Assembly: GCF_003323735.1 (NCBI RefSeq)
Contig: NZ_QOIM01000022.1
Coordinates: 1 to 64,000, forward strand
DNA: 64,000 bases
Direction: 5' to 3'
From: Streptomyces reniochalinae
GTDB taxonomy: Bacteria; Actinomycetota; Actinomycetes; Streptomycetales; Streptomycetaceae
Shown here: positions 24,125 through 31,982 of the stretch, piece after piece
Layout of the letters: every line of letters starts with the position of its first letter
Position numbering within the stretch: position 1 is the first letter of the stretch
Translations under genes and position numbers: made by a program
Notes under the pieces: model-generated
Database searches by the model: none
What the model was told of the DNA's origin: nothing
Seen by the model: the letters and a program-made list of their open reading frames with translations, nothing else

Positions 24125-24171
24125 AAGTACCCCCGGCAGGATTCGAACCTGCGCACACGGCTCCGGAGGCC
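24125..24171 (-). repeat. Right attachment site (inside intact tRNA-Arg)
   Basis: 47 bp identical to 10605-10651. It covers the tRNA from its anticodon stem to the 3' end plus 3 bp, so integration rebuilds a full tRNA. Confidence 0.93.
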
Positions 24172-24199
24172 GTTGCTCTATCCCCTGAGCTACGGGGGC
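24128..24199 (-). tRNA. tRNA-Arg (anticodon CCG)
   Basis: 72 nt folding as a cloverleaf: acceptor GCCCCCG/CGGGGGT with discriminator A, D arm GCTCAGGGGATAGAGC, anticodon loop CTCCGGA (CCG, reads CGG), T arm GCAGGTTCGAATCCTGC. CCA is not encoded. The 3' part from nucleotide 29 onward comes from the integrated element. Confidence 0.95.
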
Positions 24200-24340
24200 G
24201 TGCCGTTTGGGCGGCGACAGGTAGAACAGTACCAGGTCACCGGTGGTGGGGTGGAAATCGGTGGGAGAGGGGTGCGGGAGGGGCGGTGGAAATGGGCAAA
24301 AGCCGGACGCGAAGGGTGGGGTCCGCCTAGGCTTCTGGGT

Positions 24341-24787
24341 GTGCCAGGTATGTCCGGCCGGGTGCTGGTTGTCGACGACAGCAGCGTCATCCGGCAGTTG
24401 ATCAGGGTCAATCTCGAGCTGGAGGGCTTCGAGGTGGTGACCGCCGCCGACGGCGCCGAGTGCCTGGATGTGGTGCACCGGGTCCAGCCCGACGTGGTGA
24501 CGCTCGATGCGGTGATGCCGCGTCTGGACGGTGTGCGGACGGCGGAGCGACTGCGGGCCGATCCGCGGACGCGGCACCTGCCGCTCGCGCTCGTGAGTGC
24601 GTGCACCGAGTTGGAGGGTGAGGGCGTGGTGGGTGGGGAGAGAGGCGTGGACGTCTTTCTGTCGAAGCCGTTCGAGCCTGCCGAGCTGGTGCGGATGGTG
24701 CGTCGGCTGATGCACGGGAGGCCGGATCCCGCCGCGGAGGGCGAGGGTGGCGGTCGGGGGGCCGTGACCGAGGCCGTTGAGCCCTAG
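24341..24787 (+). CDS. Single-domain response regulator (CheY-like receiver)
   Basis: 148 residues from GTG 24341 (ATG 24350 also possible). One receiver domain: GRVLVVDDSSVIRQLIRVNL (acidic pair), VVTLDAVMPRLDGVRTAERL (phospho-acceptor Asp), LALVSACTELEGEG, VDVFLSKPFEPAELVRMVRR (conserved Lys). There is no output domain; the tail is Gly/Glu-rich. Such proteins act by protein contact. It lies right next to the tRNA-Arg in the order also remembered from S. coelicolor. Partner kinase unknown. Confidence 0.85.
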   Translation: MPGMSGRVLVVDDSSVIRQLIRVNLELEGFEVVTAADGAECLDVVHRVQPDVVTLDAVMPRLDGVRTAERLRADPRTRHLPLALVSACTELEGEGVVGGERGVDVFLSKPFEPAELVRMVRRLMHGRPDPAAEGEGGGRGAVTEAVEP

Positions 24788-24975
24788 TCCGGTCCTGAAC
24801 CGTGGCCCTGGCCCCGAGGCGGCGTGACGCCGAAGGGCGTCCGCTCTGTGGGCTGCGCGCATGGTGAGCGGTGGGCAGCTGTGTGTGGCCGGCGGTGCCA
24901 CGCGCGGCTCCGGTGGCGTTCCAGCAGGCGAAACCGGCTCGCGCGTACCCGCCCCGCCTCCCATACGCTTGCTCT

Positions 24976-25845
24976 GTGACACCCGCCCAGCTCTCGCGCA
25001 TCATCCGGCACGTGCTGTGCCGTGCGCTCTTCGACGATCTCGGTGACGTGCGGGATGTGCCCGTCGTCGTCGAGTCGCCGCCGCGGCGGGGAGGCGGGGA
25101 CTACGCGACCGGGGTCGCCTTCCGGGCCGCCGCGCTCACAGGGCGCTCTCCGCGCGAGATCGCGGAACTGGTGTGTGCGCGTCTGGTCGAGCCCGCGACG
25201 AGTCGGGGTGAAACGTGCGGAGAGATGTCTCGGGAAGGGGCGGCCCACGGGCATGACGTCGCCGACGCCCGCGTCGTCGGTGACGGGTTCGTCAACGTCA
25301 CCCTGACCCCGCGGGCCCGCGCCGCGCTGGTCCGCGGCCTGGTCGCGGGGCGGCCGGTCGGGGCGCCGGATCCCGTGGCGGAGCCCGGTGTCGTGCCGAC
25401 GGACGTGCCCGCGCGGGACATCTCCCGGTGGGCGGAGTGCACCGGGGAGAGTCCGGCGGCGCTCGCTGTCCGTACGGAGCGTGCGAGTTCGCTGTTCCGG
25501 GTGCAGTACGCCCACGCGCGCAGCTGCTCGCTGCTGCGGAACGGGAGGCGGCTCGGTGTGGAGCCGGTCGCCGAGGACGCGGAACCGCTGGCGCCCGCGG
25601 GCGCCGGGTTGCTGGCGCTGCTGGCGGATCGGGCGCGGGTCACGGCGCCGGGCCGGCTCGCGCGCCACCTCGACGCGGTGGCGGGTGCCTTCGCGGTGTT
25701 CCAGGAGACGGCGGAGCCGCTGCCGCGCGGTGAGGAGAAACCCGGGGCCGCCCACCGCGGCCGGCTGGCCCTCGCCGAGGCCACCGGAGCGGTGCTGGCC
25801 GGCGGCCTGTCCCAGCTCGGCGTCACCGCACCCGCACACATCTGA
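24976..25845 (+). CDS. nrtL: ArgS-related anticodon-binding protein NrtL
   Basis: 289 residues from GTG 24976. The N-terminal part (LSRIIRHVLCRALFDDLG, ATGVAFRAAALTGRSPREIA, FVNVTLTPRARAAL) resembles the ArgS N-terminal additional domain and the C-terminal part (FRVQYAHARSCSLLRNGRRL, HLDAVAGAFAVFQETAEPLP) the DALR anticodon-binding domain of arginyl-tRNA synthetase, but the catalytic HIGH/KMSKS core is absent. It is a truncated paralogue found in Streptomyces directly before lysA. Its role, perhaps in tRNA-Arg handling, is not proven. It is 30 bp upstream of lysA, probably co-transcribed. Confidence 0.8.
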   Translation: MTPAQLSRIIRHVLCRALFDDLGDVRDVPVVVESPPRRGGGDYATGVAFRAAALTGRSPREIAELVCARLVEPATSRGETCGEMSREGAAHGHDVADARVVGDGFVNVTLTPRARAALVRGLVAGRPVGAPDPVAEPGVVPTDVPARDISRWAECTGESPAALAVRTERASSLFRVQYAHARSCSLLRNGRRLGVEPVAEDAEPLAPAGAGLLALLADRARVTAPGRLARHLDAVAGAFAVFQETAEPLPRGEEKPGAAHRGRLALAEATGAVLAGGLSQLGVTAPAHI

Positions 25846-25875
25846 GACGTACAAGGGACACAGGGACTCCAGATC

Positions 25876-27267
25876 ATGAGCCGTTCCGCACACCCCGCAG
25901 GACCCCGCCACGGCGACGTCCTCCCCGAGGGGCATTTCACCGCGCCGCCCGCCGACCTCAACGCGCTGGACCCGCGCGTGTGGGCGCAGACCGTCGAACG
26001 TGCCGGCGGGGGCGCCGTCGCGGTGGGCGGGCTGGACGTCCGCGCGCTCGCTGAGGAGTTCGGCACGCCCGCGTACGTGCTGGACGAGGCGGACTTCCGG
26101 GCCCGCTGCCGTGCGTGGCGGGACGCCTTCGGGCGGGACGCCGACGTCTTCTACGCGGGCAAGGCCTTTCTCTCGCGCGCGGTCGTGCGCTGGCTGCACG
26201 AGGAGGGGCTGAACCTCGACGTGTGTTCGGGGGGCGAGCTGGCGACCGCGCTGGCTGCCGGGATGCCGCCCGAGCGCATCGCGCTGCACGGCAACAACAA
26301 GTCGACCGAGGAGATCGCCCGGGCCGTCGAGGCGGGGGTGGGCCGGATCGTGCTGGACTCCTTCCAGGAGATCGCCCGGGTCGCGCACGTCGCCAGGGGG
26401 CTGGGGCGGCGCCAGCCGGTGCAGATCCGGGTCACGGTGGGTGTCGAGGCGCACACGCACGAGTTCATCGCGACCGCGCACGAGGACCAGAAGTTCGGTC
26501 TGGCGCTTGCCGGGGGGCAGGCGGCGGAGGCCGTGCGCCGGGTGCTGGGGCTGGAGAGCCTGGAGCTGACCGGTATCCACTCGCACATCGGCTCGCAGAT
26601 CTTCGACATGGCGGGCTTCGAGGTGTCGGCCCGTCGCGTGGTGGGCCTGTTGACCGAGGTGCGGGACGAGCACGGGGTGGAGCTGCCGGAGATCGACCTG
26701 GGCGGCGGTCTGGGGATCGCGTACACGCCCGAGGACGATCCGCGTGAGCCGCACGAGATCGCCAAGGCGCTCGGGGACATCGTGACCCGCGAGTGCGAGG
26801 CGGCGGGGCTGGCGGTGCCGCGGCTGTCGGTGGAGCCCGGGCGGGCGATCGTGGGGCCGACGGCGTTCACGCTGTACGAGGTCGGCACGCTCAAGGAGCT
26901 GGAGGGGCTGCGCACGTATGTGAGCGTGGACGGCGGCATGTCGGACAACATCCGCACGGCGCTCTACGACGCCGAGTACACGGTGGCGCTGGTCTCCCGT
27001 TCGTCCGAGGCGGAGCCGATGCTCAGCCGGGTGGTCGGCAAGCACTGCGAGAGCGGTGACATCGTGGTGCGGGACGCGTTCTTGCCGGCCGACCTGGCGC
27101 CGGGTGACCTGCTGGCCGTGCCGGCCACGGGTGCGTACTGCAGGTCGATGGCCAGCAACTACAACCACGCGCTGCGTCCGCCGGTGGTCGCCGTGCGGGA
27201 CGGGCAGGCGCGGGAGATCGTGCGGCGCGAGACGGAGGAGGATCTCCTGCGGCTCGATGTCGGCTAG
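25876..27267 (+). CDS. lysA: Diaminopimelate decarboxylase
   Basis: 463 residues, the full family length. A PLP-dependent alanine-racemase-like barrel: ADVFYAGKAFLSRAVVRWLH (Schiff-base Lys), CSGGELATAL, GIHSHIGSQIFDMAGF, IDLGGGLGIAYTPEDDP (phosphate-binding Gly loop), VEPGRAIVGPTAFTLYEVG, and a beta domain with YCRSMASNYNHALRP. The enzyme makes L-lysine from meso-diaminopimelate in the cytoplasm, the last step of lysine synthesis. It lies upstream of hom with a 141-bp gap that holds an 11-bp repeat array. Confidence 0.95.
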   Translation: MSRSAHPAGPRHGDVLPEGHFTAPPADLNALDPRVWAQTVERAGGGAVAVGGLDVRALAEEFGTPAYVLDEADFRARCRAWRDAFGRDADVFYAGKAFLSRAVVRWLHEEGLNLDVCSGGELATALAAGMPPERIALHGNNKSTEEIARAVEAGVGRIVLDSFQEIARVAHVARGLGRRQPVQIRVTVGVEAHTHEFIATAHEDQKFGLALAGGQAAEAVRRVLGLESLELTGIHSHIGSQIFDMAGFEVSARRVVGLLTEVRDEHGVELPEIDLGGGLGIAYTPEDDPREPHEIAKALGDIVTRECEAAGLAVPRLSVEPGRAIVGPTAFTLYEVGTLKELEGLRTYVSVDGGMSDNIRTALYDAEYTVALVSRSSEAEPMLSRVVGKHCESGDIVVRDAFLPADLAPGDLLAVPATGAYCRSMASNYNHALRPPVVAVRDGQAREIVRRETEEDLLRLDVG

Positions 27268-27352
27268 CGAGATATACGTCCCACATACTGGACCCGGCGT
27301 GGAATCTCCGGTCCGGTAAGTGAGACTTGAGCACCGACAGCTGTGCTCGGGA

Positions 27353-27393
27353 CAGACGGACGTCAGACGGAAACCAGACGGAAGACAGACGGA
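27353..27393 (+). repeat. Four CAGACGGA repeats with an exact 11-bp period before hom
   Basis: CAGACGGA begins at 27353, 27364, 27375 and 27386, each 11 bp apart, ending 5 bp before the hom ribosome site GAGG. It could be a regulator binding array on one face of the helix or an RNA element in the leader. Confidence 0.85.
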
Positions 27394-27408
27394 AAAAGAG
27401 GTCGAATG

Positions 27409-28707
27409 ATGCGTACGCGTCCGCTGAAGGTGGCGCTGCTGGGCTGTGGGGTCGTCGGCTCAGAGGTGGCACGCATCATGACGACGCACGCGGACGACCT
27501 CGCCCAGCGGATCGGCGCCCCCCTCGAACTGGCGGGGGTCGCCGTCCGCCGCCCCGACCGCGTCCGTGCGGGCATCGACCCCGACCTGGTCACCACCGAC
27601 GCGGCGGCGCTGGCGGCCCGCGAGGACGTCGACGTCGCGGTCGAGGTCATCGGCGGCATCGAGCCGGCGCGCTCCTTGATCACCTCGGCGTTCGAGCACG
27701 GCGCCAGCGTCGTGACGGCGAACAAGGCGCTGCTGGCCGAGGACGGTGCGACGCTCCACGAGTCGGCCGAGAAGCACGGCGTCGACCTCTACTACGAGGC
27801 GGCCGTGGCCGCCGCCATCCCGCTGGTGCGGCCGCTGCGCGAGTCGCTGGCCGGTGACGAGGTGGGCCGCGTCCTGGGCATCGTCAACGGCACCACCAAC
27901 TTCATCCTCGACCGGATGGAGTCCACCGGCGCCGGCTACAGCGAGGCGCTGGACGAGGCGACCGCGCTCGGCTACGCGGAGGCCGACCCCACCGCCGACG
28001 TGGAGGGCTTCGACGCCGCCGCGAAGGCCGCCATCCTCGCCGGCATCGCCTTCCACACCCGGGTGCGCCTGGACGACGTGCACCGCGAGGGCCTGGCCGA
28101 TGTGACGGCCGCCGACATCGCCTCCGCGAAGCGCATGGGCTGCACCGTCAAGCTGCTGGCCATCTGCGAGCGCGCGGCGGACGGCCGCTCGGTGACGGCG
28201 CGGGTGCACCCCGCGATGATCCCGCTCAGCCATCCGCTGGCCTCGGTGCGTGAGGCGTACAACGCGGTCTTCGTCGAGTCGGAGGCGGCCGGGCAGCTGA
28301 TGTTCTACGGCCCCGGCGCGGGCGGCTCGCCCACCGCGTCGGCCGTGCTCGGCGACCTGGTGGCCGCCTGCCGCAACAAGCTCAGCGGCGGCAGGGGGCC
28401 CGGCGAGTCGGCGTACGCGCAGCTGCCGGTTTCCCCCATGGGCGAGGTGGTCACCCGTTACCACATCAGCCTGGACGTCGCCGACAAACCCGGCGTCCTC
28501 GCGCAGGTCGCAACCGTCTTCGCCGAGCACGGGGTCTCCATCGACACCGTGCGCCAGAAGGGGAAGGAAGGGCCGCACGACGGGGCCTGGCTCGTCGTCG
28601 TCACCCACCGGGCCCCGGACGCGGCGCTCAGCGCCACCGTCGAGGCGCTGCGGGGTCTCGACACGGTGCGCGGGGTGGCCAGCATCATGCGGGTCGAGGG
28701 TGAGTGA
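27409..28707 (+). CDS. hom: Homoserine dehydrogenase
   Basis: 432 residues. NAD(P)-binding LKVALLGCGVVGSEVARIM, then NKALLAEDGATLHESAEKHG, the catalytic signature GIVNGTTNFILDRM, AEADPTADVEGFDAAAKAAI, and a C-terminal ACT domain (LDVADKPGVLAQVATVFAEH). It reduces aspartate semialdehyde to homoserine, the branch toward threonine and methionine; the ACT domain normally gives threonine feedback. ATG 27409 is 7 bases from GAGG; ATG 27406 is the alternative. thrC follows after 127 bp. Confidence 0.95.
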   Translation: MRTRPLKVALLGCGVVGSEVARIMTTHADDLAQRIGAPLELAGVAVRRPDRVRAGIDPDLVTTDAAALAAREDVDVAVEVIGGIEPARSLITSAFEHGASVVTANKALLAEDGATLHESAEKHGVDLYYEAAVAAAIPLVRPLRESLAGDEVGRVLGIVNGTTNFILDRMESTGAGYSEALDEATALGYAEADPTADVEGFDAAAKAAILAGIAFHTRVRLDDVHREGLADVTAADIASAKRMGCTVKLLAICERAADGRSVTARVHPAMIPLSHPLASVREAYNAVFVESEAAGQLMFYGPGAGGSPTASAVLGDLVAACRNKLSGGRGPGESAYAQLPVSPMGEVVTRYHISLDVADKPGVLAQVATVFAEHGVSIDTVRQKGKEGPHDGAWLVVVTHRAPDAALSATVEALRGLDTVRGVASIMRVEGE

Positions 28708-28834
28708 GCATGCGCGGCACGGCCGTATCCGCGCGTGGGGGCGACGCTCCCGCGCGCCGGGTCGGGTGGGCAGCGCGAACAGCCCGGCGCGGTGGGCAGC
28801 GCCGGACAAGGGTCAGTAAGGGAGCCAAGGAACA

Positions 28835-29962
28835 GTGACCGTCATGGAGCCTGAGATGTCTCAGATCCCCGAAGAGGCGTCCGCGGCCGCCGCCCGTGGC
28901 GCGGGGCGTCCGCAGTGGCGCGGCATCATCGAGGAGTACCGGGACCGTCTCCCGGTCGCTCCCGACACCACTCCCGTCACGCTCCGCGAGGGAGGCACGC
29001 CATTGGTGCCCGCCCGGGTGCTGTCCGATCTGACCGGCTGCGACGTGCACCTGAAGGTGGAGGGCGCCAACCCCACCGGCTCCTTCAAGGACCGCGGGAT
29101 GACGATGGCGATCACCCGCGCCAAGGAGGAGGGCTCCCAGGCCGTCATCTGCGCCTCCACGGGCAACACCTCCGCGTCGGCCGCCGCGTACGCGGTACGG
29201 GCCGGCATGGTCTGCGCCGTCCTGGTGCCGCAGGGCAAGATCGCGCTGGGCAAGATGGGGCAGGCGCTGGTGCACGGCGCGAAGATCCTCCAGGTGGACG
29301 GCAACTTCGACGACTGCCTGGAGCTGGCACGCGGCCTGTCGGACAAGTACCCGGTCTCGCTGGTCAATTCGGTCAACCCGGTCCGGATCGAGGGGCAGAA
29401 GACCGCGGCGTTCGAGATCGTCGACATGCTCGGCGACGCGCCCGACATCCACGTACTGCCGGTGGGCAACGCGGGCAACATCACGGCCTACTGGAAGGGG
29501 TACCGCGAGTACCACGAGAGCGGGCCCGCCACCCGTGCGCCGCGCATGTGGGGCTACCAGGCGTCCGGCGCGGCGCCGATCGTGCGCGGCGAGGCTGTCA
29601 CGGAGCCGAGCACCATCGCGACCGCCATCCGGATCGGCAATCCGGCCTCCTGGACGCTGGCCGAGCAGGCGCGCGACGAGTCGGCCGGCTTCATCGACAT
29701 GGTGACCGACCGTCAGATCCTGCGCGCCTACCGTCTGTTGGCCGCGCAGGAGGGCGTGTTCGTGGAGCCTGCCTCGGCCGCGTCGGTCGCCGGGCTGATC
29801 CAGGCGACCGAGGAGGGCAAGGTCGAGTCGGGGCAGCGCATCGTCTGCACCGTCACCGGCAACGGCCTCAAGGATCCGGACTGGGCGGTGGCCGGTGCGC
29901 CGCAGCCCATCGTCGTCCCCGTCGACGCCGACGCGGCGGCCGAGCGCCTCGGCCTGGCCTGA
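28835..29962 (+). CDS. thrC: Threonine synthase
   Basis: 375 residues from GTG 28835 (AAGGAACA upstream). PLP fold type [33 protein letters not shown] (Schiff-base Lys), [40 protein letters not shown] (phosphate-binding loop), [30 protein letters not shown]. It converts O-phosphohomoserine to threonine. It is in the usual order hom-thrC-thrB, but a 576-bp gap with repeats separates it from thrB. Confidence 0.95.
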   Translation: MTVMEPEMSQIPEEASAAAARGAGRPQWRGIIEEYRDRLPVAPDTTPVTLREGGTPLVPARVLSDLTGCDVHLKVEGANPTGSFKDRGMTMAITRAKEEGSQAVICASTGNTSASAAAYAVRAGMVCAVLVPQGKIALGKMGQALVHGAKILQVDGNFDDCLELARGLSDKYPVSLVNSVNPVRIEGQKTAAFEIVDMLGDAPDIHVLPVGNAGNITAYWKGYREYHESGPATRAPRMWGYQASGAAPIVRGEAVTEPSTIATAIRIGNPASWTLAEQARDESAGFIDMVTDRQILRAYRLLAAQEGVFVEPASAASVAGLIQATEEGKVESGQRIVCTVTGNGLKDPDWAVAGAPQPIVVPVDADAAAERLGLA

Positions 29963-30152
29963 GCCGCGCCGGGGCCCGTCCGCAAGCCCGGCCCCGGCCG
30001 GGGCGGCCGACGGGGGGTCTGGGGACATACGCGGGCGGCAGGGCCCGGGGAAGCGCTGCCGCCTGAGAGGCGGCAGAGACGTACCCCCTCAAGCCGCCGG
30101 CGGGCTCGGCCGCAGCCCGCTGCCCCGCCCGCGCCGGGAGGCCGGTCCGACC

Positions 30153-30236
30153 CCGAAGCGACACGGGCCCGCTCCGAAGCGACGCGGGCCCGCTCCGAAG
30201 CGACGCGGGCCCGCTCCGAAGGGACACGGGCCCGCC
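30153..30236. repeat. Four tandem 21-bp repeats between thrC and thrB
   Basis: Units start at 30153, 30174, 30195 and 30216; each holds CCGAAGCGAC followed by the palindromic CGGGCCCG, and units two and three are identical. A fifth decayed unit follows. The gap 29963-30538 has no convincing gene; frames through it encode only the repeat (SLRSGPA...). The array may attenuate or separate the thrC and thrB transcripts. Confidence 0.8.
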
Positions 30237-30538
30237 CGAACGGACGCGGGCTCCCGTGGTGGACTCCGCCGGACGGGGCGTGGCCCCGTCCGGCACGCTC
30301 CGCACGGACGTACCGTGCGGAAGCACGGAGAGGCTCGCGACACGCATCGTGCGCCTCCCGTGCGCCCTATGTCGTCAGTGAACCCACCTTCGATAGGCTG
30401 AGTTTCACCCCGACCCCCGTAACGTCCCCGCAGCGGGACCTGTGCGGTGCGGTGGCCACTCCGGCACAGCCACGGTCATCCGGCACAGCCACGGTCCGGG
30501 GTGCTCCGCACAACCGAACCAAGGAGTGTCATCGGAAG

Positions 30539-31579
30539 ATGGCCGGTCCCGCGTTCCGCGCCGCCGCCGTCCGGGTGCGCGTCCCCGCCACCAGTGCCAA
30601 CCTCGGCCCCGGCTTCGACACCCTGGGCCTCGCCCTGGGGCTCTACGACGACGTGGTCGTCCGTGTCGCCGACTCCGGCGTGCACATCGATATCGCCGGA
30701 GAGGGCGCCGAGACGCTGCCCCGCGACGAGAACCACCTGCTCGTCCGCTCGCTGCGCACCGCCTTCGACCTGCTGGGCGGGCAGCCGCGCGGCCTGGAGA
30801 TCGTGTGTGCCAACCGCATTCCGCACGGCCGCGGCCTCGGCTCCTCCTCCGCGGCGATCTGCGCGGGCGTGATGGCGGCCCGCGCCGTGACCACCGGCGG
30901 TGAGGCCCGTCTGGACGACACCGCGCTGCTGGAGCTGGCCACCGAGATCGAGGGCCACCCCGACAACGTGGCCGCCTGTCTGCTCGGCGGTTTCACGCTG
31001 GCGTGGACCGACGGCGGTGCGGCGCGGGCGGTGAGGATGGAGCCCGCGGCATCCCTCGTCCCGGTGGTCTTCGTCCCCGCGAAACCCCTGCTCACGCAGA
31101 CCGCGCGCGGGCTGCTCCCACGCACCGTGCCGCACGTGGACGCGGCCTTCAACGCGGGGCGTGCCGCGCTGCTCGTCGAGGCGATGACGCGCCGCCCCGA
31201 GCTGCTGCTGGCCGCCACCGAGGACCGGCTGCACCAGGAGTACCGCGCCCCGGCCATGACTGAGAGCGCCGACCTGGTGGGCCGGCTGCGGACCGAGGGC
31301 GTCCCCGCCGTCATCTCGGGCGCGGGTCCCACGGTGCTCGCGCTGGCCGCCGACGAGGGCGAGGCCGACAAGGTCTCCCGGCTGGCGGGCGAGGGCTGGA
31401 CGGCCAACCGGCTGGCCCTCGACGCCGCGGGGGCCAGCGTGCTGCCCCTCTCGGCGGGCCCCGCGGGCGGTCCTGGCGGCTCCGACGGCGGCAGCGCGAG
31501 CGGCGGCGCCGTGGGTGGCGGCTCCGTCACCCCGGGTGCGGGACAGGCGCCGGGGGGATCGGGCGACCGGCCCCGGTGA
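30539..31579 (+). CDS. thrB: Homoserine kinase
   Basis: 346 residues from ATG 30539 (AAGGAG at 30521). GHMP kinase motifs: VPATSANLGPGFDTLGLALG, IPHGRGLGSSSAAICAGVMA (ATP loop), and GVPAVISGAGPTVLALAADE near the C-terminus. It phosphorylates homoserine for threonine synthase. The last 45 residues are a Gly/Ser/Ala-rich tail (GGPGGSDGGSASGGAVGGGS) not found in the catalytic fold; its use is unknown. Confidence 0.93.
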   Translation: MAGPAFRAAAVRVRVPATSANLGPGFDTLGLALGLYDDVVVRVADSGVHIDIAGEGAETLPRDENHLLVRSLRTAFDLLGGQPRGLEIVCANRIPHGRGLGSSSAAICAGVMAARAVTTGGEARLDDTALLELATEIEGHPDNVAACLLGGFTLAWTDGGAARAVRMEPAASLVPVVFVPAKPLLTQTARGLLPRTVPHVDAAFNAGRAALLVEAMTRRPELLLAATEDRLHQEYRAPAMTESADLVGRLRTEGVPAVISGAGPTVLALAADEGEADKVSRLAGEGWTANRLALDAAGASVLPLSAGPAGGPGGSDGGSASGGAVGGGSVTPGAGQAPGGSGDRPR

Positions 31580-31982
31580 CACCGGGTTGCGGATCTTCGA
31601 GAGGGGGAATGTTTGTTGGATCCGGTAGTGTTAACCTCAAGTCTGCACTCGCAGTCTCGTGGACCTCGCACAGAAAAGTGCGATGGTTCGAGGAGTGCGG
31701 TGCTTGCGTGTTCCCCTGGCAGCCCCAGCAGGGGCCACCTCTTCTTCCAGGAGCCCCCCGTATTGCTCGGACCACTGTCGGGCAGGGGCGAACACGCTCC
31801 GGAGCCGACGTGAAGGACATCCGTGTCGAGGCTTCACGCCGAACCCACGTACTGATCTCCCCGCCGTACATCGAGGCGGGACCACCGCCCCGGCGAAGTC
31901 CCCCAGCACAGGACCACAGCCGGACAGCACAACCGGTCGCCGAGCCAGACTGGCCGACGTCCGCTCCAGGGAAGGACCCTTC
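31580..31982 (+). promoter_or_regulatory. Promoter and long leader of rho
   Basis: 403 bp between thrB and the rho start. AT-richer sequence near 31605-31640 (GTTTGTTGG, TAGTGTTAACC) is the likely promoter zone. The following leader of over 300 nt has no ribosome site or clear gene, and a small hairpin TCGCAC/GTGCGA at 31666-31683. Rho genes are often self-controlled by termination in their leader, which the length would allow; this is inference. Confidence 0.5.

Larger units (their letters stand above)
10605..24171 (+). mobile_element. AICE (actinomycete integrative and conjugative element) in tRNA-Arg
   Basis: The element is bounded by perfect 47-bp direct repeats (10605-10651 and 24125-24171), which are the 3' part of tRNA-Arg(CCG). 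Its right half has the standard AICE module order: KorSA-like GntR regulator, small protein, FtsK-like Tra, spread proteins, RepSA-like initiator, Xis, Int, att. AICEs replicate by rolling circle after excision and move double-stranded DNA between mycelia with a single Tra protein. The left half holds accessory genes, some with clearly lower GC. All backbone genes look intact, so it may still be mobile. No phage structural genes are present. Confidence 0.93.

Noticed and set aside
10605..24171. A prophage
   Set aside because: There are no capsid, tail, terminase or lysis genes; Tra and RepSA-like genes identify an AICE.
24784..27168. A 794-residue minus-strand open frame opposite nrtL and lysA
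   Set aside because: It is the antisense shadow of two well-supported genes; its Arg/His/Gly/Pro-rich translation has no motifs, as usual in very GC-rich DNA.
30153..30236. A CRISPR array
   Set aside because: Units are directly adjacent without spacers, contain palindromes, and no cas genes are in the window.
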